Below, one piece after another: positions 45,614-57,299 of a stretch of DNA of 64,000 nucleotides; the stretch's first letter is position 1; every line of letters starts with the position of its first letter. This DNA comes from Salticus scenicus (taxonomy: Eukaryota; Arthropoda; Arachnida; Araneae; Salticidae), in contig OZ005652.1 in NCBI GenBank assembly GCA_963930645.1, positions 318,926,244 through 318,990,243 on the forward strand, written 5' to 3'. Under the pieces are notes generated by a model that searched no databases, was not told where the DNA came from, and saw only the letters and a list, made by a program, of their open reading frames with translations. Made by a program: the position numbers and the translations under genes.

Positions 45614-47017
45614 TTTTTTAAGTGAAAACTTCTTTAGGCGCGTTGAGCACTTTTGGGTGAACAAAAATCTTTGAATTCCCATCATCGTCAGCTAACGCTT
45701 TCCATTTGAAGGGAAAACTTTTAGGGGAACAAAAATCATTGAATTCGCATCATCGTTAGCAAACGCTTTCCATCCTTGTATGATACAAATAATGTATCAT
45801 ACAATTAACTTGCTAATGTGAAGTGTTAATAATTATATACTGTATATTGTTTTAAAATCTGGTGTGGCTCTACACGACTTCTCTCACCTCCGGGCACTGT
45901 CTCTATTGCAGTTAGACCCCACAAAACCGTGAGAAAGCCCAAAACTGCTATTTTCTCACGTTTTTAAAATCTGGTGCGGCTCTACACGACTTCTCTCATC
46001 TCCGGGCACTGTCTCTATTACAGTTAGACCTCAGAAAACCGTGAGAAAGGCCAAAGCCGCAATTTCTCTCACGTTTTTAGAATCTGGTGTGGCTCTACAC
46101 GACTTCTCTCATCTCTGGACACTGTCTCTTAAAGATTGCAGTCGGAAACGTTGCAGTTAGACTTCACAGAACCATGAGAAAGACCAAAGCTGCCATTTTT
46201 CTCACGTTTTTTTTAATCTGGTGCGGCTCTACACGACTTTTCTCATCTCCGGACACTGTCTCTTAAAGATTGCAGCCGGAAACGTTGCAGTTAGACCTCA
46301 CAGAACTGTGATAAAGGTCAAAGACTCCATTTTTCTCAAGTTTTTACAATCTGGTGCGGCTCTACACGACTTCTCTCATCTCCGGACACTGTCTCTATTG
46401 CAGTTTGACCTCACAAAACAGTGAGAAAGGCCAAAGCCGCCATTTTTCTCAGTTTTTTACAATCTGGTGCGGCTTTACACGACTTCTCTCATCTCCGGAC
46501 ACTGTCGCATTAAATAAAATTGTAATATAATTTTTGTATTGGTAGTTTATATTAATGAATAAAAAAACACTTCTTTTAAAAGTATTTCCTACACAATAAA
46601 ATATTTCCTGACGATTCAAGAAATACACACGTAATTGTTCACGTTTTCACTTCTGTCGGCACTCCCGAAGTGCAACTGTTTTTTTTTTTTCATGCTTATA
46701 CTCCAGATATGAATACAGATCATTTTTTTTAGCCGGATATCTGTGGATATGAATACAGAACTATGAGACATGTCTAAAATCAGTTATAGAGCTATAATTA
46801 TGTCTACAAATTTATGCTTACAATTGTAAAAAAAAAATTTTAAGTTGTTCTCAAATCGACCCGACTCGTAGAAAACTAAACTTGACCCGCACTTGAACCC
46901 AACCTGCAAGAAAAGAAATTCAGGTAACCCGACCAGCAAGTAAAAAAATACTTTCAACCTGGCCCATGGTGAGTTGGGTTCGGGTAAAATCGGATTACCC
47001 GACCCGATGCAGGACTC
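44243..47017. mobile_element. 2.8-kb DNA element with 10-bp TSD and minisatellite
   Basis: The ends GAGTCCTGCACAGG and, reversed, GAGTCCTGCATCGGG are inverted repeats. A perfect 10-base duplication TACATCCAAG flanks them (44233-44242 and 47018-47027). The inner ends are rich in CCCGAACC / GGGTTCGGG. No transposase was found, so it is non-autonomous. TSD length suggests a MULE-like or hAT-like element. Confidence 0.6.
45855..46506 (+). repeat. Minisatellite, ~110-135 bp units
   Basis: Six partial or full units start with (A)ATCTGGTG(T/C)GGCTCTACACG at about 45855, 45965, 46078, 46212, 46347 and 46458. Spacing is 110, 113, 134, 135 and 111. The longer units share an extra TAAAGATTGCAG..GGAAACG piece. 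It lies within the element at 44243-47017. GC content is well above the surroundings. Confidence 0.85.
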
Positions 47018-48342
47018 TACATCCAAGTTTTAAAAATTATATAAAAATAAAATACGCAGTATAACATATGTGACGTATGTACAATGAAAACAGCCTCCAA
47101 ACTGAAATAACATTAAAAATAGATTTATTTAAATTTGGAAGAATTAAGATAAAATATTTGTACAATCTAATAAAACATCTATACTGTATCCCCATTTTAT
47201 ATGTGCATGTAATTTTGAGAGTGCATGTGGGAGGGGGGTGACAAAATTTCTCATTTTAATTTTATATACTATACAGGAAATTGATATGTATCATTGAAAT
47301 ACTAACAGTAAAAGCCTGATCTAAAAAAATTTATATTAAATATAATAATAATTAAATGTTTTCATACACAAATTAAAAATATGGTACATAAAAAATATTT
47401 CTGACTATATGTTGTGAAATATGTTCTTTTAACAGATGGAAAAAGCCAAATGCCAAAATACAAAAAGGAAGAAAAGAAAAGAAAATTGCAAAATAATTAT
47501 GATAAATTAAAGAAATTCTAAGATGTGTACATTTTTCTTAAACCTTTGATAAACATTTTTTTCACCAATAATAATATTTTTCCAAATCTTGCTAGACATA
47601 TTTTAAAGTTCAGAAAATAATAATTCTCTACTCCTCTCTATTATACCATATAAAACAATACAAAGGATTTAACTATTATTATTTCAAAAGACTAAAATTT
47701 TCAATATTAATAGAAAATGCAATCTAGCTATTGATTTTATTGGATGATTGCAAAAGTTTGTGCCCAATTTTATAAATAACTTTATCTATGATCGAAAAAG
47801 ATATATAGAACTCAATGCATAAAAACATATTTACTTTTTGTATTCCTTACATTTATTCTAAGATTGGTGGGAGATTCTTGAAGTAATACAGGAAGTAATT
47901 ATAACACATATGAAGATCATGAAAAATGTTCAGCAAAAATAGCAATAATATTCAATAAAATCCTTTCTGGAACAAAAATGGCTGCATGTAATGTCTAGTG
48001 CCTTGCAGTGAGATAAAAGTGATTAAAATGGGGCATATAGGGTTCATTCTTATAAATACTTTGATATTTCTTTTATAAATTTGATTTTATATGGTTTTTA
48101 CACTAATAATACTTCAAAGTACTGTCAGTAAATAAAGGATTAAAACATGTCTCCAATGTTTCTCTTTGTCAGTCAACAAAATGAATCTTTCTTAAATTAA
48201 GTCATAACTGGAGATGAAACTTTGGTTTCACATAACAACAAGAGAAGAAGAAAGCTGGAAGATCAAAATTTACGGCAAAGGCTGGGTTATATCCAATGAA
48301 TGTGTGTCTAGTAAGATATCAGGGAATTAGTCTTCAAGTTCT

Positions 48343-48632
48343 TTAACCCTCGCTTTCCCAAGATCAAGGCATTACTGCAGAAAAATTGTTTTCAGGTGCC
48401 GCTTGGCACGTTTGGTGGAAACAGAGCTGCCAACCTAATCCGGCAATTTGTTAGTACCGCCCATTTTTCTACACCAATAAATTTTTAAAGTAATTGTCTT
48501 CGTTGCAACATTCTACTGGTTACGTTTGCTATCTCTGGCGAATTAGCGCACTTTTTGAATGAGGTGGGCTTAACTAAATTTCAACTACAAAATGGGGTCA
48601 AAATGACTCCATCTTGGGAAAGCGAGGGTTAA
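48343..48632. mobile_element. TTAA MITE with terminal hairpin (CCCTCGCTTTCCC ends)
   Basis: It has a perfect inverted terminus TTAACCCTCGCTTTCCCAAG at both ends. Twenty bases in from the right terminus is a hairpin, ATGGGGTC-AAAAT-GACTCCAT (48592-48612), 7 of 8 paired. A fragment of the P1 MITE (about 48426-48510) is inside. Confidence 0.75.
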
Positions 48633-48658
48633 ATGGTAAAACATAACAGAATTATCAA

Positions 48659-49146
48659 AGTTGCTATACAAATCGGAGGGGGAAAAAAAATCCCTAACTT
48701 TTCTCTGATCTTTTGAAAAAGTAAAATAAGATGATACACAATTAAGCAACATCAGGATTTACATACATGTACAAATCAATTGAATTTATTTAGAGCATAT
48801 TAATTTTATTAACTTTGGTTGGCAAAACTTAGTAGTTGGCAAAAATCATAATTGACTTTATTTCACTATAAGGCACTTAACTTTTAATAAACTTTTTCTT
48901 TTTTAATAAACTTTTAATTAACTTTTTCTCCAAATTGTAAAATTAGGCAATTATTTAAAAATTGAAACTACACTATTATGAAAAGATTTTCTTATTTTAT
49001 TCAAAAAATTTCTAAATTCCCTAAATTTTCCCTGTTTTTGCAATAAATTTTGAAATTCCCTGAATTTTCTCTGTATTTTAATAGATTTTTGAAATTCCCT
49101 GAATTTTCAGGTTTTCCCTGAATTCCAGGAACTGTAGCAACCTTGT
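48659..49146. mobile_element. hAT-like MITE family, copy 2 (decayed)
   Basis: Homologous to 20711-21097, sharing AAGTTGCTA at the left, repeated ATTCCCTGAATTTTCC blocks and GTAGCAACC at the right. Part of the interior has been extended or duplicated. Confidence 0.6.
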
Positions 49147-49977
49147 TAATATTTAGTCATCCAATAATCTTTTCAGCAACTCCATGAAGTATAATTAATT
49201 GAATCATGAATAAAGTGATCGATGATATCGGGCATGAATAACATGAATAATGAACTTTTGCAATCACTCAATAAAAACTACTTAAAAAGTTATTGGAAAC
49301 ACAATAAAGGAATGGAAAAAAAGAAAAAAAAAAACTTTTCAGAATTACGAAATATAGTTATTCAGAAGGCAGATTAACTGCATGATTTAAACATTCTTCA
49401 TTAGAGATATCACCAATAAAATATAAATAAAATAATTGGTAGAATTACACAAATATTCATCATCTTTTTAATAAATGCAACATTTTGTTTGTGAGTAAAA
49501 ATATTCTACACATATACACAAATATACATACACAACACACATATATAGAAGCAATCCCCTTAAAATTATATAAACAAAACAATCTGAATAACTTAAATTA
49601 AATGACTAATATTAACTACTTTTTAACAAATTTATGGAATTCAAAATAAAATTTATATTCTGATAAAAACATGACTATGCATTTCTGCATACCTACTAAA
49701 TAATTTATATCACATACATTTATCACTGTGCATCAGCTAAATTACAAACCACTGTTTTATTGAATAAACAGTTATATGTATTAAGAATAATAAAATATTT
49801 ATTATATATACATTGCAAAATTAAGATAAATAAAAATTAAGATAAAGAATAAAAATGTTAAAAACAATCTAATTAATCTTAACATAATAAATGGCATAAA
49901 AATTTTCAAGGAATAGCAAACCATATTTAATTATCATTTATAACCTCCTTATTTAATACATATATATATTATTTATA

Positions 49978-50201
49978 CAGGGTATTATAAAAAAAACTAC
50001 CCTGATATATGAGACCATAGCTATCATACCGTTTCACAGTAACTGAATAAAATTTTGGTAGAAGGTATTTTGAGGTACATGCTCAAGAATCATAAAAAAT
50101 AACAGTTGAACTCTAACAGTTACGGTTACAGTAACAAAATTTCGAAATTATTTTCGAAAAATTTTCGAATTCGTATTGGGGTAGTTTTTATATAATCACC
50201 C

Positions 50202-50203
<2 letters not shown>
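49978..50203. mobile_element. Tc1/mariner-like MITE
   Basis: Inverted ends CAGGGTATTATAAAAAAA and, reversed, TAGGGTGATTATATAAAAA, both with ACTACCC following. TA dinucleotides flank the ends. About 226 bp, no coding. Confidence 0.65.
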
Positions 50204-50235
<32 letters not shown>

Positions 50236-50546
50236 TAAACAATTTTTACCTTTATTTATGCTGATTCTTGAGTCCTGGAATATTAGTTGATATAAAAATT
50301 AACTTAATTAATCGGGTAAATTTATTAATTTTTTAAGAAAAAAGAAAGAAACTAAAGATATATAGTTAAATACCATAGAACAGATAGGTTTATTTTAAAT
50401 TTATGTATTTAGCACCATATAATATAAATTCAGTGGTAAATACCACATTCAATATTTTTCAGTGTTTAAATATGCATTTTTTCTAAATAATAAATAATAA
50501 CAGTTCAACAACTTTCTTTAAAGTATTCAAAAAACATCTAATAGAA

Positions 50547-51400
50547 CAGGGCTTGAAAATCTCAAATTTTTTACATGCTTAATTGGGCATGTTAGTCTGG
50601 AGAATACATACCCGAATTAAATTTTTACATGCCTAAATATTTTAATCAAATGCATATTAATAAAAACATTCACATATTCAGTGAAAAGAATTTAACAACA
50701 TTATACTTATATTGACATTTTTTATTTAAATTTAATTTATGTAAAAGTTTTAAACAAGATATGCTATACCTTAAAATTACGTTTGATTAACCCTTTAACG
50801 TTCACTACTTAATTTATTTTAAAAATTACTAAACTAATTTTAAAAATGGCTTTTAGACACATAGCTGATCATAAATATTTAAAAAATAAAAAATTAGCAT
50901 TGTTCTTTTTCGAGAAAGTTTTGGTTTGAAACCTCTATAAGTTAACCTTATTAAATTCAAATAATATTTAATTTAATAAATAAAACTCTTTGTAAGTAAA
51001 CATTATCGACTACAAAAACTCGTAAAAGTTGCATAGACGCCAACATTTCAATTTATTCCGGAATATTTTAATCCTTTATGGAACAGGGTAATTCGGATCA
51101 TTTAAATTACACTGCCACCGGAATTTACTAACATAATTAAAATAGAAGAAATTTTAAATTTTCACGTAAAAAAAAGGGCCTTTAATGCTATGTTATAAAT
51201 GTAAATTTTTGCTAAAAAATTTCCGGGATGAGTTTTTGCACTTGAGAATTAAAATTAGGTGTTCCATCAGCGGGAACACTGCGACTGAAAGGGTTAAATA
51301 TTTGCATGCCCAGCTGGGCATATAAGGAGAAAAAAGTACATACCCAATCTGAATTTTTACATGCCCCGGGCATGTCGGGCAATATAATTTTCGAGCCCTG
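50547..51400. mobile_element. Non-autonomous hAT element with 8-bp TSD
   Basis: The ends CAGGGCTTGAAAAT and, reversed, CAGGGCTCGAAAAT, with perfect 8-bp duplications TAATAGAA at 50539-50546 and 51401-51408. No transposase; it contains the TTAA MITE at 51068-51297. Confidence 0.85.
51068..51297 (+). mobile_element. TTAA MITE with terminal hairpin, family T1, copy 2
   Basis: Same family as 28416-28633 (shared ACTGCCACCGGAATT, TATGTTATAAA.GTAA, TTTGC blocks), in the opposite orientation. It ends with a 7-bp hairpin GTGTTCC-loop-GGAACAC (51259-51279) 18 bases before the terminal TTAA. The hairpin stem differs from the other copy but still pairs. It is inserted in the hAT element. Confidence 0.75.
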
Positions 51401-52499
51401 TAATAGAAATATATTTTCTTTCTGAAGAAAAATAAAAATAAAAAATCAAATACAGAGTTTAGTCCATTAAATAGGTGAAATTCTCATAAATCATTTTATT
51501 TATGTATTTATATTTGTTAGAAAGCATTTAATATCATTCCATAAAGAAAGTTTTTAAGCTCACAAGAAATAACTTTTTGTTTATTTTTATGGTATAAGGA
51601 GCATGCATCATTTTCTTAATATCAATCAAGCATAGTCTAACCAGGGAATTTTTTTTCCCTTCATTTTCCCCTTTTTGAGTTTATATATGCAGTATTAAAT
51701 AGTAATGCCTCAGAAAATATTTTATTAAATATAATAATTTATCTAACAATATTTAAAGTAATAAATTTAAGGGGAAAAAATAGGAAAATGGCTGCTTTTC
51801 TATGCGAATGAGAAAGACATAAGAAACCATCTGTATTAAATTAAACTAATTCTAGAATGCATAAAATACTCACATCCATAAAGCCTTTTTAATTTGGCTT
51901 AGTAAATTTCAAGATAAACTCTTCTTACATATGCACAAGTTTTTTCAATCATAATTTAATTTCTAAATCTTCAATTTATTTAGGTGATTTTATAATTTTC
52001 ATAGTATTTTTCAACTGTATTTTTCATAAATTACATTTCTTTTAAACCTGCTTTTTATCATTTCATTTGTATTGCTTGATAATTGAAAGATAAACAAATA
52101 CAATGAAATTCATAGTAAGAAAAATCAAATCATATACATCAAGTACAAACAATAAGCAAACAATTTAGTACCATAAAATTCATATAATTAAGTACTTATA
52201 TACAAAATTATATTAAAAAAAAACTCTCTCTCTCTCTCTATATATATATAAAAGTCACTTTCTGCAAAACTTTTTAATAAGCATCTTTGCACTCAATATT
52301 TCCAAAGACATTATAATTTTTCAGTATTTAATTTGTAATGCTGAAAATAATTTACTAATGCAATACACGATGGCAAAATGCAACAAAAAAACTGGTGCTA
52401 AAAAGTATCTCATAAAAACTTTGAAAGCAAAAACGTAAGGAAAAAAATTGCTCTAATTCTACAAGGAACCACATTTTTTATAATCTCTCTCTTTCTTGA

Positions 52500-53080
52500 G
52501 GGTGTAATTTTTCTATCAATAATAAATCATTAAACAAATTTAATAAACCTAAAAGATCTGTATCTAACTTGAATGAAAATTGTCCCAATTCTTCATTCTC
52601 CTCTGTTTTACCTTCTTATTCCTCTATTTCTTTTATAATTCCTAAAATTTGCTCACATTATGAATTTAATGTCTCTTTCAAAACTTTTAATAAAATTAAA
52701 GTATTTTCTTTTACAAACCCCCATTCCTGCTAAGAATCAATTCCTCCTTTGTTCATCATCCAATTTAGGTTATATTGGCAACACTATGAGGTGTTTGATA
52801 TAGAATAAATGAACACTGTCAAAACGTTTGTAATGAAAAAAAATTTAATTGTCTGTTGCTTTCTACTGCAAATCTCATGGTCACAATTTTGACTTTCCTA
52901 AGACTAACATTATTCCTTTTCCCATTTCTTTTTCTGATTTGGTTTCTACGAAACATTTAATGTTTAAAAATAATAATAATAAGTCGTTATGCCTTTCATG
53001 TCTAATACTTAGAAATTACTTAACTCTTTCTTGGTTATTGCTTTATTTTTTCTTAAGTTATTCCTTGTAATTCTCTCCTT
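52500..53080 (+). pseudogene. Penelope-like element, C-terminal GIY-YIG fragment
   Basis: Frame-shifted remnants on the plus strand match the C-terminal end of Penelope-like retroelements: FNVSFKTFNKIKVF, then YIGNTMRCL, then RINEHCQNVCN, then SHGHNFDFPKTNII. The YIG...R...EH order is the GIY-YIG endonuclease core. No reverse transcriptase region was found. The tail 53090-53330 holds a CCTGATGAAGGG...GACGTGAAA stretch, typical of such elements. Dead copy. Confidence 0.6.
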
Positions 53081-53256
53081 ACATTATTTATATCAGCAGT
53101 TATTTTTACTTCTATTTTATTTATCAGTAATTTTATTTCAATTTTAATGCAATCCATGTTATACCAAAATTTTACAAGAATTATTTTCTATTTATTTAAT
53201 CTCGTCACTTGTATATTATGTTGCCTTCATGCTGCATGTATGCTTCCTTTCCCTTG

Positions 53257-53292
53257 CCTGATGAAGGGTTATGCTATTATCTCGACGTGAAA
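53257..53292 (+). ncRNA. Hammerhead-like motif (degenerate)
   Basis: CTGATGA and, 22 bases later, GTGAAA recall the conserved core (CUGAUGA ... GAAA) of small hammerhead ribozymes often found in Penelope-like elements. The expected CGAAAC is not intact and stem II is unclear, so activity is doubtful. Confidence 0.25.
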
Positions 53293-53431
53293 TAATTAAT
53301 ACAAATTTTTTTACTATTTGTGGTGTTTTGTTTAGCAAGCTTTTTATTTATACATGCCAATCATAGATTTGAATATATTCATATTTTAAATAGAACACAA
53401 AATAAGTGTTCAGACTAATACAGCATAGACA

Positions 53432-53437
53432 TTTATT
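53432..53437 (-). promoter_or_regulatory. Candidate poly(A) signal of the minus-strand ArfGEF-like gene
   Basis: AATAAA on the minus strand, about 245 nt past the stop at 53679. Other AT-rich candidates exist. Confidence 0.35.
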
Positions 53438-53678
53438 AGCTATAATAGAGAAAATCTGAAAATAAGCTTGCCATAGATACTGATAAGAACCAAACAAAAA
53501 GTAAAATAAAATAACAAGTAATAATAAATGCAATTTTTTAATCAGATTTCATACTTTAAAAAAAGAAATGAATCCTCTTCCAAATTCAAACAAATACACA
53601 AAAAATTATCTCTGTAGAAAACATATGTGTACTTGTTTCACAAATTAAATACATTACTATACAAACAATATCATTCTG

Positions 53679-53894
53679 TCAAATAGGAAATATATTACAA
53701 CACACAGCAAGTCTTTGTAACCACTCTGATAATAATAATTTAAGCTCTCCGTCTGAAGTATAGGCAACTAAATATTGTACACCAGGGAAAAATATTGGCA
53801 TAAAGGCTTCAAAATGTTCATTGCTTAGAGACTGGTGAAGATCTAGAAATGACTGAATAAGCTGCTTGAAAACTTGAAGATGTGCTTCACCATC
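53679..53894 (-). CDS. ARFGEF3: BIG-family ArfGEF-like protein, last exon
   Basis: 71 codons and a TGA stop, acceptor TATTTTTAG|GATGG, phase 0. The residues (DGEAHLQVFKQLI, FEAFMPIFFPGVQYLVAY, DGELKLLLSEWLQRLAV) follow the helical C-terminus of BIG/Sec7-family Arf GEFs, in which the end of the protein has ..ELR..L..FF.R.G..Y. This region is C-terminal to the catalytic Sec7 domain, which is not in the window. The match is by pattern only. BIG3/ARFGEF3 fits best, but BIG1/2 or Mon2-type relatives are not excluded. Confidence 0.6.
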   Translation of the reverse strand, partial: DGEAHLQVFKQLIQSFLDLHQSLSNEHFEAFMPIFFPGVQYLVAYTSDGELKLLLSEWLQRLAVCCNIFPI

Positions 53895-54136
53895 CTAAAA
53901 ATACGTTAAAATATCCAATTTAAATTACAGTGATTGAGAAGGAACTAAATTCCTATACCTATCTATAAGGTTTTTTGCCAAATATCTTAAAATAAACATG
54001 AAAGGAAATTTAAAGAGAAATAAAATAATTACTAGTAATACAGATGCAAATGAAATTTTCACATTTTAAAGATTCAAGATTTCAAGTTTTTAAAACCCTT
54101 TGAAGAAAATAAAAATAAATAAATACAAGTTATTAC

Positions 54137-54690
54137 CTTCATAATAGAATTTCTCCTTTGAATGGCAATGTCTTCTGGTACAGAACTACCTGATGAATCA
54201 TTTCTTCTGCTACCAGAACTAGTTTTTCGACTAATTTTTTCTTTTAGTCTAGAAGGCATTGAATGCTGATTTTTTCTTTTTTTATATTCAAATATTAAGC
54301 TGTGAATAGTTTGCTCTGTAGCTAATGTATATATTTTATCTTTAGCATCTCCTTCTCTCAAATTAGTAATGTCTTCAGAATCAGAGCTGTCATAACATAT
54401 TTCAGACAAATCATTCCCAGAATTCGGTGATTCACTTCGATTCATAGGTTTCATAAAATCAGTTATTTCATCAATAGGAGTTGCAAGAAAAAATATTGGT
54501 TGGTCACTCATTTTATCAACAATAGAAGTTAATCCTTCTTTATCAATTGCGTGCTCTGTGTACGTTTCAGATATGTCTTTAAATTTTTCTCTCAGCAAAA
54601 TAAATTCATTGAATTCACTGTCATTGGAATTTGACATGTTTGGATTTTTTTCATCACTTTCAGATTTATTCGAAAGTTCACTTTGTCCAT
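54137..54690 (-). CDS. ARFGEF3: BIG-family ArfGEF-like protein, low-complexity exon
   Basis: 554 nt between acceptor TTTTGTTTTTAG and donor ATGAAG|GTAATA, entry phase 1 (joins the A left by the exon at 57003 to give Asn) and exit phase 0. The 184 residues are Ser/Asp/Glu/Asn-rich (NSNDSEFNEF, SEICYDSSDSED), with a basic Ser-rich stretch (SRKTSSGSRRNDSSGSS) before RRNSIMK. It is probably a disordered, phosphorylatable linker in the C-terminal region, as large ArfGEFs have. Conservation will be low, so the family call rests on neighbouring exons. Confidence 0.75.
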
Positions 54691-55795
54691 CTAAAAACAA
54701 AAGATACATATATAAAATTTAAGAAAAAAAAATATATATAAAGAAAAAATTGCACAATGGTAAATTGCAGCTTCAACTAATGAAGGTAAAAATTTTCAGC
54801 ACAAATTTCAAATTGTTGAATGGCAAAAATTTACTATTTTTATAGTGAATGAATTTATTTTAAAACATGAAAACAATTAAGGAACTTTAAAAACAAGACT
54901 TTCTTAAACAATAAAGTCATGTCATATAAATTAAAATTGTTGGGAAAGTAACTATAGTTATCAAATAAATATAATCTGCTTGAAATTAAAGAATTTCGAG
55001 GTAAAATTATCACCTAAAACTGACTATGTTTCTTTTTCCTGAAAAAGAAAACTTATAACACTTACAATGCAAAATAACAATTCTGAAAATATTTTTTAAT
55101 GTTTAGAAGATTAGACCTGAAAATTGAAATTTTATGTTACTTTACATTTCCAGTAGCAATATATCCTTTCCGCTTACTAAAATTTTTTTATTGAATACCA
55201 GTTTACTATTAATAGACAGAATTTATGATTTTTCAAACCAGACTTCAGAAATAAATTATTATTTCACCACAAATCAATACAATTCCTGCTTTTTTGGTCC
55301 AATTTCTAAAGCATGCATGTTTTCAGAGTCAAAGAATCACTTCACCAATGTTTGACTTCATTTGGGTTTCAATTGCTGTAAAATACAATATTCATTGTAC
55401 CGGTTAATGAAATTGATGCAAAGAAAACAATTCCAGGGGTTAATCCAGGTTTTTGAAAATGGTACCCTATTTGTGAATTTTGTAAATAATTTGTGAAAAT
55501 CTCTTTTATTAATTTGTGAAAATTAAAAATACTTAGTGAACAAAGAACCGAAATTGATTTTGTGAAGGTATCGCATCGCCGAAAACTGACTTTGTGAAGG
55601 TACCGCATGACCGAAAATTGATTTTGTGAAAGTGCCGCAAAGCGGCACTAAATTCGTTCTCGATTAACCCCTGAATTCAGAGTTTTTTTTTTTTTTTTTT
55701 TTTTTTCTCAAAACCTGAATGAATATGGGAAGAGAAGAAGAAAAAGAAAGACCACCACAGAGGGCATTCCCTACTAGACTCAGGTCTCTAATGTA

Positions 55796-55821
55796 GAATT
55801 CAAGCCAATTGGCTTGAATTC
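55796..55821. repeat. 26-bp perfect palindrome
   Basis: GAATTCAAGCCAA joined to its own reverse complement (TTGGCTTGAATTC), 26 bases, no mismatch. It lies in a short non-coding stretch of the ArfGEF-like gene's intron region. Confidence 0.9.
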
Positions 55822-55867
55822 GATCACCACACCATCATGTTCAAGAGAAAAAAAAATGGCAAACTGC

Positions 55868-56106
55868 TTAACCCTATAACGGTCGTGAACATGTTTTAGC
55901 AATGGTTTGCTCTCTAAAAAAATATATTGAGAATGTGCATAATTATAGATTTTAAGCTTGTTTCTTTAAGTATGAACATCATATATAATAGTTATGTCGC
56001 TTTATGTTTAAATGCACAGTAAATAATCCATTATTTTAGTACATTACAAAGAACTCACAGTGAAAACGACATTACAATTTTCCCCCTCAGACACTTAAAA
56101 GGTTAA
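55868..56106. mobile_element. TTAA-bounded MITE-like sequence
   Basis: Begins TTAACCCTATAACGG and ends with AAAAGGTTAA; only the outer seven or so bases are inverted. No hairpin like that of the other TTAA MITEs was seen. Confidence 0.35.
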
Positions 56107-56347
56107 CTATTTTAAGACACCACTTTATTTTGTTTAATAACATCATGTGGCAAGTGGATATTTTCAGGATTATAGAAAAGTATAAACATTACATATTGGG
56201 CCATTTGATTAACTTTTGAATGTATGGAACACAGTTTTAAATAAAATGCTAAACTATAATTTTTTTTCAAAAATAGTAATCAAAATGCACTCAGTTTATA
56301 CTATAAGTATAGCTCATCAGTCTTTTACGAGTATTATGATGAATGTA

Positions 56348-56554
56348 CAGTAGAGCACCGATAATCTGCAGAATTGGGTGGAAAGGCATCGCATTATAAA
56401 TAAATAAATAAATGTTGGTAATTTTCTACCTTCGCACTGTAGAACATATTGTATTTTCCTTGTTGTTGGCTTGGATTAAAATTGGGTTTTTTGGAGGTTA
56501 GTAATTAAATTTTATTTTCGCAGCTCTCGCATTCGCAAAATTGGTGCTCTACTG
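56348..56554. mobile_element. Pogo/Tigger-like MITE 4
   Basis: Left CAGTAGAGCACCGATAATC and reversed right CAGTAGAGCACCAATTTTG, with TA outside each. 207 bp. Transposon type is inferred from the CAGTA..CACC ends. Confidence 0.65.
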
Positions 56555-57002
56555 TATATTAAAAAGTCAATTTGCAAGCCAAATTAATTCTACTAAACTA
56601 TAACTAACAATTTCATAAATTTTAATGTAATAATAAAATCTAAAACTTGTGAAAATTCCCTGACTTTAAATAAAATAAAATTTCCTGACTATTCTCTGAC
56701 TTTTCTAGATTCACTTAAATTCCTTGACTTTCTCTGATTAGTAGCCGTCCAGAAAAACTAAACCCAACTTGGAAGAGAAATTTTTCAGTTAACAGGTTGG
56801 ATACTGTTAAAATTGGATTACTTGATCCAATAAATGAGTCTGACACATATTTTACAGAACAGATTAAATCAGCTTATTTGATTAATAAAAACTCCATTCA
56901 ATACCAATATAATTTGGGGAAACAACAACAACAACAAAAAAAAAAATAAAGTAATTTATCAGCAAAACAAGAAGTAACATAAAAAGTTGAAAAAGAACTT
57001 AC

Positions 57003-57290
57003 TTTCGGAATTCTGCAAATTACTTGAAATTTTTGAATAGATTTTATCTTTCACACATTTCAGAGTAAGTGTAGAGTGTGACATACATAATTCGAAAAGT
57101 ACTACCATATGAATAGACCAGCTAACTCCAGCTTGTTTGTATAAATTTGCAGCAACATTTGTTTGAGCTACTTTTTGGACTAGGAACTTTAAACCAGGTC
57201 TTAAATCAAAGTCACAAGCAGTTTTATAAGAATCATCTAAAGACTTTAAAAGTATTTTAAGTTGCTTAACAGTCAACTGTGATAAATACC
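57003..57290 (-). CDS. ARFGEF3: BIG-family ArfGEF-like protein, HDS-type exon
   Basis: 288 nt, acceptor TTTTTTTTTAG, donor GAAA|GTAAGT; phase 1 at both ends. It encodes YLSQLTVKQLKILLKSLDD, then ACDFDLRPGLKFLVQKVAQ, NVAANLYKQAG and a hydrophobic helix region. The spacing matches the segment of BIG proteins in which FN.N.E.R..LW..G...KPNLL.QE is followed by a helix. It is a helical-repeat part of the protein and not catalytic. ARFGEF3 is my best guess. Confidence 0.7.
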
Positions 57291-57299
57291 CTAAAAAAA

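Noticed and set aside
45855..46506. CRISPR-like array
   Set aside because: Units are 110-135 bp and similar throughout, without unique spacers; it is a minisatellite in a transposon.
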